This document shows, one piece after another, positions 58,595-64,000 of a stretch of DNA of 64,000 nt (position 1 is the stretch's first letter; the number at the start of each line of letters is the position of its first letter). Both the position numbers and the translations under genes were made by a program. Origin of the DNA: an uncultured Rhizobium sp. (GTDB lineage: Bacteria; Pseudomonadota; Alphaproteobacteria; Rhizobiales; Rhizobiaceae). The notes below the pieces were generated by a model. It did not search any database. It was not told where the DNA came from and saw only the letters and a list, made by a program, of their open reading frames with translations. The stretch spans positions 1 to 64,000 of the forward strand of contig CAMFIF010000003.1 of assembly GCA_945952415.1 (NCBI GenBank), written 5' to 3'.

Positions 58595-60043
58595 TCAGTG
58601 GGGCATCACCTGACCATTGATCTTCACCTGGCCATCCTCGGCCACTTCCACCTTCCAGTGGCTGGTGCCGTCGGGATCGTTCTTCGCCATGCCCTTCGCC
58701 ATCATCAGGCCGAAGGAAGCGGTGTTGAGATCGGGAACGGACTGGGCAAGATCCTGGATGCCCTTGATCGTCTTGTCGAGATCATGGGCCGTCACGTCGA
58801 AGACCGCATTGGCCTTGGCTGGCTCAGCCTTGGCTTCGGCAGAAATGCTTCCCTTGACCGTGACATTGTAGAGCGCCGAGGTCGCGGCAAATTCCGGCAC
58901 CTCGATCTGCACGCGGCCATCCTTCAGGATGGACTTGCCGATCTCGTCCATCTGTGCGTCGGTCAGCGTATCTTCCGCGTGGGCGACGAACTGGTTGATC
59001 GCTGTTGCGAAGTTCAGGCCCGTCACCGAAACCGTCATGGTGACGTTCTTCGGAATGAGATCGCTGAAGGCAACCACCTGCGGAACGCCAGTGATCTGGG
59101 GATCGGCAACCGAGAGCCCTACCTGCACCTCGGAATTGTCCTTGAGGCCGGTAAAGCCCAGCCGGTAGCCGATGCTGCCGAACTTGGCGGTGATGCCATT
59201 GGCCATGACCGAGAGATCGTCGATCTTCACGTCCTCGGCCACCGCATCGAGCCCCGGCATGGCCTTGGCCAGCAGATCGGCAGCCGCCTTCCGCGTTGCC
59301 GGCTGGAGCGGCTTTTCCTCTGCATGGGCGAGGATGAAGCCGACAAGGGCGGAGATTTCCTTGAGCTTCAGCCCGGTGATCTTCGCATCGAGGCCGACAT
59401 TGCCCATGGTCAGCGTCACCGGCGGCGCGTCTGGGCCCGTCACGGTTTCGCTGAGCCCGGTGACCGCAGCGGAGCTCGACAGGTCCACGGCGCCGGCCGC
59501 ATTCTTCTGGCCCGCCATCGTATAATCGGACGGGCCGAAGCTTGCCGTGACCCGCGACTTGCCGTCGAAGGATTGCATGCTGCCGCCGCTGGCATGGCCG
59601 GCCCCGGAGCGGAAATAGGAAATCGCCGGATCGAACTGGCCGTCGAAGACGAAATCCTTGATCAGATAGGTGAGGTCACCCTTTTCCTCGCCGATCTCCC
59701 AGTCCGCATTGACCGAAAGCGGCAGGGATTCGCGCTTCACCTTCATCAGGCCTTCGGCGCCTTCCGGCGGGAAGACCTGCAGTTCATAGAGCGAGGAGAA
59801 ATTGAACTTGCCCTTTTCCGGCTTGAACAGGCTCGCAAGCTTGCCGAGATCGACGGAAAGCCGGTAGTGGTCCCCCTCGGGAACGGCGGCGACGAAGCCG
59901 GTCTTTGCCAGCTCGTCGGGCAGGAATCCGGTCAGCGACTTGACGATCGCGGCCGCACCTTCCGGTGTCGGTTCGGCGGCGGGCGCAGCACCCGCGAGGC
60001 TGAGAGCGGCAACGGTGCCCAAGAGGAACGAACGATAATGCAT
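58595..60043 (-). CDS. secreted protein of unknown function
   Basis: 482-residue protein with a signal peptide (FLLGTVAALSLAGAAPAA, cleavage near residue 22). The rest lacks a recognised catalytic motif and is rich in beta-type alternation (SVDLGKLASLF, GVPQVVAFSDLIPKNVTMTV). It may be a large periplasmic protein, perhaps related to DUF2125/AsmA-like proteins, but this is only an impression. It is convergent with prs and divergent from rplY. Confidence 0.7.
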   Translation of the reverse strand: MHYRSFLLGTVAALSLAGAAPAAEPTPEGAAAIVKSLTGFLPDELAKTGFVAAVPEGDHYRLSVDLGKLASLFKPEKGKFNFSSLYELQVFPPEGAEGLMKVKRESLPLSVNADWEIGEEKGDLTYLIKDFVFDGQFDPAISYFRSGAGHASGGSMQSFDGKSRVTASFGPSDYTMAGQKNAAGAVDLSSSAAVTGLSETVTGPDAPPVTLTMGNVGLDAKITGLKLKEISALVGFILAHAEEKPLQPATRKAAADLLAKAMPGLDAVAEDVKIDDLSVMANGITAKFGSIGYRLGFTGLKDNSEVQVGLSVADPQITGVPQVVAFSDLIPKNVTMTVSVTGLNFATAINQFVAHAEDTLTDAQMDEIGKSILKDGRVQIEVPEFAATSALYNVTVKGSISAEAKAEPAKANAVFDVTAHDLDKTIKGIQDLAQSVPDLNTASFGLMMAKGMAKNDPDGTSHWKVEVAEDGQVKINGQVMPH

Positions 60044-60150
60044 GCGGTATCTCCGGCTTCAGTGTCGCGGCGGATGGTGGTGGGAGGCGGACGGACTGTC
60101 AACCACCGCCCGCCTAAATTGCGCCCATGGCCGAAATGTGGTGGTGCAGC

Positions 60151-60179
60151 TTGCCAAACGGACCCTCTTGGTCTATGGA
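60151..60179 (+). promoter_or_regulatory. predicted rplY promoter
   Basis: TTGCCA (60151-60156) and TATGGA (60174-60179) are exactly 17 bp apart. Transcription would begin near 60186, leaving a leader of about 112 nt with the fold at 60231-60273. Confidence 0.5.
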
Positions 60180-60230
60180 GCCCCGTCCGCGCAGACACCC
60201 TTGGAGGCAACGCGGATGAGGCCGCTCCCC

Positions 60231-60273
60231 GGAGAGGCTTCGGTTCGCCCGGGTTTGCCCGGCCGAACTCTCC
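60231..60273 (+). promoter_or_regulatory. structured leader of rplY (possible L25 autoregulatory site)
   Basis: GGAGAG (60231-60236) pairs with CTCTCC (60268-60273), TTCGG (60239-60243) with CCGAA (60263-60267), and CCGGG (60249-60253) with CCCGG (60258-60262), closed by TTTG. Bulges of two and five bases lie only on the 5' side. The fold ends 24 bases before the ATG, with AAAGGA free between. Bulged stems are what L25 binds in 5S rRNA. Confidence 0.55.
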
Positions 60274-60297
60274 ATATAACCTCGAAAGGATAATGCC

Positions 60298-60891
60298 ATG
60301 AGCCACGCAACTTACGAGCTCAAGGCCGAGGCGCGCGAACGGGTTGGTAAGGGGTCCTCCCGTGAACTTCGCCGCAATGGCCAGATTCCCGCTGTCATCT
60401 ACGGTGACAAGCAGGCCCCCATTTCCATCGCGCTGAACACCAATGAGGTGACCAAGCGCATCCACGCCGGCGGTTTCATGACCACCGTTGCCACCATCGA
60501 GCTGAACGGCCAGAAGATCTCCGTTCTGCCGAAGGATTACCAGCTGGATCCGGTCCGCGACTTCACCCTGCATGTGGATTTCGTTCGCGTTTCCGCCGAC
60601 AGCAAGGTCACCGTTGAAGTTCCGGTTCACTTCATCAACCAGGAAAAGTGCCCGGCCATCAAGGTCGGCGGCGTGCTGAACATCGTTCGCCACGAAGTCG
60701 AGCTGCACTGCCCGGCCAACGACATTCCGGAATTCCTGACCGTTGACCTCGAAGGCCACAAGATCGGCGACAGCATCCACATCTCGCATGTGAAGCTGCC
60801 GGCTGGCTCCACGCCCGTCATCACCGACCGCGACTTCACCATCGCCACCCTGGTTGCCCCGGCTGGCGGCACCTCCGGCGAAGAAGCCTGA
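60298..60891 (+). CDS. rplY: 50S ribosomal protein L25/general stress protein Ctc
   Basis: 197-residue L25 with the C-terminal Ctc extension. The N-terminal domain binds 5S rRNA ([21 protein letters not shown], then HVDFVRVS), and the C-terminal beta domain ([15 protein letters not shown]) follows. It is the long TL5/Ctc form usual in alphaproteobacteria. ATG 60298 has AAAGGA seven bases upstream. pth, which often follows rplY, is not present; a GGDEF-EAL gene follows instead. Confidence 0.97.
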   Translation: MSHATYELKAEARERVGKGSSRELRRNGQIPAVIYGDKQAPISIALNTNEVTKRIHAGGFMTTVATIELNGQKISVLPKDYQLDPVRDFTLHVDFVRVSADSKVTVEVPVHFINQEKCPAIKVGGVLNIVRHEVELHCPANDIPEFLTVDLEGHKIGDSIHISHVKLPAGSTPVITDRDFTIATLVAPAGGTSGEEA

Positions 60892-61225
60892 TCATAGCTG
60901 CCTTTTCCTGCCGGCTTCGCTCGGCAGGATCCGGGCAAGCCCAAAATCATAAAGTCCCGTGGCACACGCTCCGGGACTTTTTTTGTTTGTATCAAGTATA
61001 AATGTTGTGCTTTGCTTGCAAACCATGTGATGTTTGCTCCGGAGTTACGGGAGGCCTGAATCGTTTTGATCGACGCCAGCCCTCTCTGTTCGGTCCGCTT
61101 TTGTAAATTCATCCTGCTAGAGACTTCATGCCGGGGATGGACATGCCGCTGATGAGGAGACGACAGTACCATCCTGAACGGGCCGGTGCGGCAGGGAAAA
61201 ACCATGCGCTCCGGGAAGCGGCCGC
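60892..61225. other. rplY-GGDEF intergenic region
   Basis: 334 bp with no gene. Two hairpins lie at 60907-60928 and 60951-60984, the second a good terminator. The rest probably holds the promoter of the GGDEF-EAL gene; no clear consensus was seen. Confidence 0.55.
60951..60984 (+). terminator. rplY terminator
   Basis: AAAGTCCCG (60951-60959) pairs with CGGGACTTT (60972-60980), loop of 12, then TTTT. A second hairpin (CCTGCCG/CGGCAGG, 60907-60928) is upstream. Confidence 0.88.
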
Positions 61226-63604
61226 ATGACGCATTCGGTCGAAAGCCGCTTTCTTGCCATTCTGAGCGGTGCCCTGCTGATCTTCGTTGCGCCGCTTTTC
61301 GTGCTGTTCCTGTTCCTGGCATCGGCGCGGGCGCGCACGGAAATCGTCAATCACGCCACCATCGTCGCAACCAGCAATGCCAAGGCCCTGTCCCAGCCGC
61401 TCTGGGATTTCGATGGCGAAAGCGTCGGCGACATTGCCGAAATGATGGTGAGCGACCCCGCCATCGCCAAGGTGCTGATCCGCGACGCCAATGAATTCCA
61501 GCTGATGCGCACATCGACGACCATCCGCCCCGGCGGGGTGCGGCTCGATTCCGTATCCGAACCCATCCTGCATGAGGGCGCCTCGGGACCGGAGCGCATC
61601 GGCGAAGTGGTGGTCTATTACCCGGAAGTGGGGCTCTTCTCCTCGCTGAAGCCCATCGAGCTCGGCTTCATCTCCATCTTCGCCTTTGCGGTCATGGCGG
61701 TTTCGGCCGCCGCCATCATCGGCAACCGCATCATGATCATCACGCCGCTGATGCGGCTGACGGCGGCCGTGGATGCCACGCGCAAGTTCGGCTCGCGCCA
61801 GCGGGTGAACTGGGATTCCCGAGACGAGATGGGCGATCTTGCCGCCCGCTTCAACGAAATGCAGAGCAAGCTGGAAAAGGAAGAGCGCGAGCTCCGCCTC
61901 GCCCATCGCCGCGCGACGGATATCTACAACCGCACACCGGCCATGCTCTATTCCATCGATACGGATGACCGCATCACCGCCGTATCCGATTACTGGCTGG
62001 TGGCCACCGGCTATAGCCGGGCCGAGGTGATCGGCCGTTTCTTCGCCAGCATGGTCGACCCCGCCGACAGCGAGCTCTATTCCAGCCGCGGGCGCGAGAC
62101 CGATGAAACCGGCGCCCGCAAGGACGTGACCGTGCGCTTCCTCAAGGCCAATGGCGAGCGCATGGACGTGCTGATCGTCGAAACGCCGCCCGGCGGCGGG
62201 GATCTGCGCAGTTCCTTCTCGCTCAGCGTCATGACCGATGTGACCGCGCTGAAGGAATCCGAGGCGCGCATTCGCCGCCAGGCCGTGACAGACCACCTGA
62301 CGGGCCTGATGAACCGGAAGGGCTTCGAGGCGGCTCTCGAAGAGCGCATCCGCCAGGCCGACGAGACCGGCCAGGAACTGGCCTGCCTGTTCATCGATCT
62401 CGACCGCTTCAAGTGGATCAACGACAATCTCGGCCATGCCGCGGGCGATACGGTGCTCTGCGATGTGGTGGGCAAGCTGCTGCCGGTGCTCAAGCCCGAG
62501 GATTGCGTCTCCCGCCTCGGCGGTGATGAATTTGCCATCCTGCGCATGGCGCCCGAGGCCCAGCACTCGGCGTTCCAGCTCGCAAAAGCGATCACCGAAC
62601 TGTTCGAAAACCCCTTCGATACGGGCACGACCATCGAGGCGCGCCTTTCGGCCAGCATCGGCATAGCCTTCTACCCCCAGCACAGCCGCTCCGGCGCGGA
62701 ACTGCTGCAGATGTCCGACATGGCCATGTATGCCCGCAAACGCGAGGGCAAGAACGGCGCGCAGGTCTACGATCCATCGATGACCGATCAGACCCGCCGG
62801 CGCGCCGAACTGGAGGAATTCATCGAGGCCGGCCTTTCGCATGACTGGCTGGACGCCTATTTCCAGCCCGTCGTGAACCTGAAGAGCGGCGACATCGTCG
62901 GCTTCGAGGCGCTTCTGCGGCTGCTCCACCCGGAGCGCGGTGTGCTGCCCCCCGGCGACATCATTTCCGTTGCCGAGGAAACCGGCAGCATCATCCGCAT
63001 CGGCAACCGCATTCTGGAAAAGTCGCTCGCCCATTTCGCCCGCATCGTCCATGAGCATGACCTGCCGGATGCCTATGTGGCGATCAATTTCTCGCCGCTG
63101 CAGGTCGAATCGAGCCTGCCCGCCCGCCTGGCCGCGCTGATCGAGCGCCATGGCATCCGCCCGGATGCGCTCGTGGTCGAAATCACCGAAGCGGTGCTGC
63201 TGCAGGGCAACCCCGACGTGCTGGCGATCCTCGACCAGATCCGCAAGTTTGGCTGCCGCATTGCCCTCGACGATTTCGGCACGGGTTATTCCTCGCTGAG
63301 CTATCTCAACCGTTTCCCGGTCGATATCGTCAAGGTCGACCAGTCCTTCATCCGCGCGCTCACCGCCGGCGGGCGCGAGGCGCATGACCGCAGCCGCATG
63401 CTGGTCGAGGGTATTGCCGCCATTTCGCACAAGATGGCCTGCACCGTCATTGCAGAGGGTATTGAATCCCAGGAGCAATGGCGCATACTCTTGGAAATGG
63501 GCGTGGATTGCGGACAGGGCTATCTCTTCAGCCGTCCCCTGCCCATCGACGAACTCGTCGAGATGATCGAAAGCGATATCGCGCAGGCCAGAACGCCCGC
63601 ATGA
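61226..63604 (+). CDS. membrane GGDEF-EAL protein with PAS and HAMP domains
   Basis: 792-residue c-di-GMP enzyme. Transmembrane helices near 11-33 and 147-168 enclose a periplasmic sensor region; HAMP is about 170-222, PAS about 228-345, GGDEF 355-515 and EAL 525-780. The GGDEF motif (RLGGDEF, 432-436) and EAL (FEALLRLL, 561-563) are intact, with DDFGTGYSSLS also present. The inhibitory RxxD I-site before GGDEF is absent (KPED). It could make or break c-di-GMP. Its periplasmic sensor's ligand is unknown. Confidence 0.93.
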   Translation: MTHSVESRFLAILSGALLIFVAPLFVLFLFLASARARTEIVNHATIVATSNAKALSQPLWDFDGESVGDIAEMMVSDPAIAKVLIRDANEFQLMRTSTTIRPGGVRLDSVSEPILHEGASGPERIGEVVVYYPEVGLFSSLKPIELGFISIFAFAVMAVSAAAIIGNRIMIITPLMRLTAAVDATRKFGSRQRVNWDSRDEMGDLAARFNEMQSKLEKEERELRLAHRRATDIYNRTPAMLYSIDTDDRITAVSDYWLVATGYSRAEVIGRFFASMVDPADSELYSSRGRETDETGARKDVTVRFLKANGERMDVLIVETPPGGGDLRSSFSLSVMTDVTALKESEARIRRQAVTDHLTGLMNRKGFEAALEERIRQADETGQELACLFIDLDRFKWINDNLGHAAGDTVLCDVVGKLLPVLKPEDCVSRLGGDEFAILRMAPEAQHSAFQLAKAITELFENPFDTGTTIEARLSASIGIAFYPQHSRSGAELLQMSDMAMYARKREGKNGAQVYDPSMTDQTRRRAELEEFIEAGLSHDWLDAYFQPVVNLKSGDIVGFEALLRLLHPERGVLPPGDIISVAEETGSIIRIGNRILEKSLAHFARIVHEHDLPDAYVAINFSPLQVESSLPARLAALIERHGIRPDALVVEITEAVLLQGNPDVLAILDQIRKFGCRIALDDFGTGYSSLSYLNRFPVDIVKVDQSFIRALTAGGREAHDRSRMLVEGIAAISHKMACTVIAEGIESQEQWRILLEMGVDCGQGYLFSRPLPIDELVEMIESDIAQARTPA

Positions 63605-63750
63605 TCCGCCCGCAACCGGTGCGAAGAAGAAGAAAGAGGGGACCGGTCGCAGCAGGACTCAGTCAGGGCCAGAGCCAGCCTGCCCGTGGCCTTCAGGGTT
63701 CCCCGGGGCCACCGGCGCCGTGCCTTCGTTGACTCGACTGGGAGAGCGAG

Positions 63751-64000
63751 ATGAAGCGTATTCTGGCATCGACGGCAGTCCTCCTCCTCTTTTGCCTCGG
63801 GCGGGCGGAAGCAGAACCGCTCCGGGTGCTTACTGAGCCCTATCCCGGCTATTCCTTCGACGTGAAGGGCGAGATTGTCGGTTCGGGTGCCGACCAGGTG
63901 CATCTGATCCTGACCCGGGCGAAGATCGAATACCGCATGGAAATGATGCCCTGGGCCCGGGCCTATCACCTCGCCACCCATGAACCGAACACCTGCATCT
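63751..64000 (+). CDS. periplasmic substrate-binding protein (3' end outside window)
   Basis: First 83 codons, beginning MKRILASTAVLLLFCLGRAE, a clear signal peptide with cleavage near AEA, then PLRVLTEPYPGYSF, VGSGADQVHLILTRAKIEYR and MEMMPWARAYHLA, the pattern of the bacterial family 3 solute-binding fold. The P-W-x-R-A-Y segment is typical of this type. It is 146 bp from the GGDEF-EAL gene and may be linked to it. The ligand cannot be predicted. Confidence 0.75.
   Translation, partial: MKRILASTAVLLLFCLGRAEAEPLRVLTEPYPGYSFDVKGEIVGSGADQVHLILTRAKIEYRMEMMPWARAYHLATHEPNTCI

Noticed and set aside
61109-63478. A long reverse-strand frame opposite the GGDEF-EAL gene
   Set aside because: Shadow frame of a gene with clear domains; the translation has no family features.

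Overview
The window looks like core chromosome of an alphaproteobacterium in the family Rhizobiaceae (Rhizobium/Agrobacterium/Sinorhizobium relatives). The DNA is GC-rich. Gene order is rhizobial: rpoD and dnaG close together, yqeY next to carA with carB apart, greA-lpsB, lrp-trxB-lsrB/vtlR followed by an AbcR-type small RNA, and lgt-midA-pgeF. No rRNA, tRNA, insertion sequence, integrase or CRISPR array was seen.

Layout. 1-10 kb: rpoD (cut by the left edge), an FkbM methyltransferase, a threonine-degradation set (kbl, tdh, a GNAT gene) split by a RIME-like palindromic repeat, an acyl-CoA ligase and dnaG. 10-21 kb: a BrnT/BrnA toxin-antitoxin pair, yqeY, carA, a MATE pump, a YpfJ-type zinc protein, a membrane protein divergent from a membrane-bound LytTR regulator, and carB. 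20-24 kb: a cysteine hydrolase divergent from a GlxA-type AraC regulator, then an ArsR-SRPBCC operon. 24-31 kb: greA-lpsB, a phosphoethanolamine-transferase-like enzyme, lrp, trxB, an LsrB/VtlR LysR regulator and an AbcR-type sRNA. 31-38 kb is the most accessory-looking part: a large secreted multicopper oxidase directly behind the sRNA terminator, an ArsR regulator with two cysteines, a frameshifted old yellow enzyme, and a serralysin-like RTX metalloprotease.

38-52 kb: a LysR/NAD-epimerase divergent pair, aspartate aminotransferase, a degenerate EAL protein, a small membrane peptide, an FAD amine oxidase, an EamA exporter, cspA, a BA14K-like secreted protein, a metallo-hydrolase, a MarR/response regulator/histidine kinase set resembling PetP-PetR, and ybjN-proC-csaA. 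52-64 kb: ubiK-like, lgt, midA, pgeF, an M24-fold protein, a lipoprotein, prs, a secreted protein of unknown function, rplY with a structured leader, a GGDEF-EAL protein and the start of a periplasmic binding protein.

How the parts fit: pyrimidine/arginine precursor supply (carA, carB, prs), replication and transcription core (rpoD, dnaG, greA), envelope building (lgt, lpsB, phosphoethanolamine transferase), redox control (trxB, lsrB, the cysteine-bearing ArsR with its reductase) and post-transcriptional control (AbcR). The points most worth a second look are the LsrB-AbcR-multicopper-oxidase junction, a dense cluster of GANTC sites with a CtrA-type box at 51.6-51.9 kb, the folded leader of rplY, and several enzyme-fold proteins that have lost their catalytic residues.
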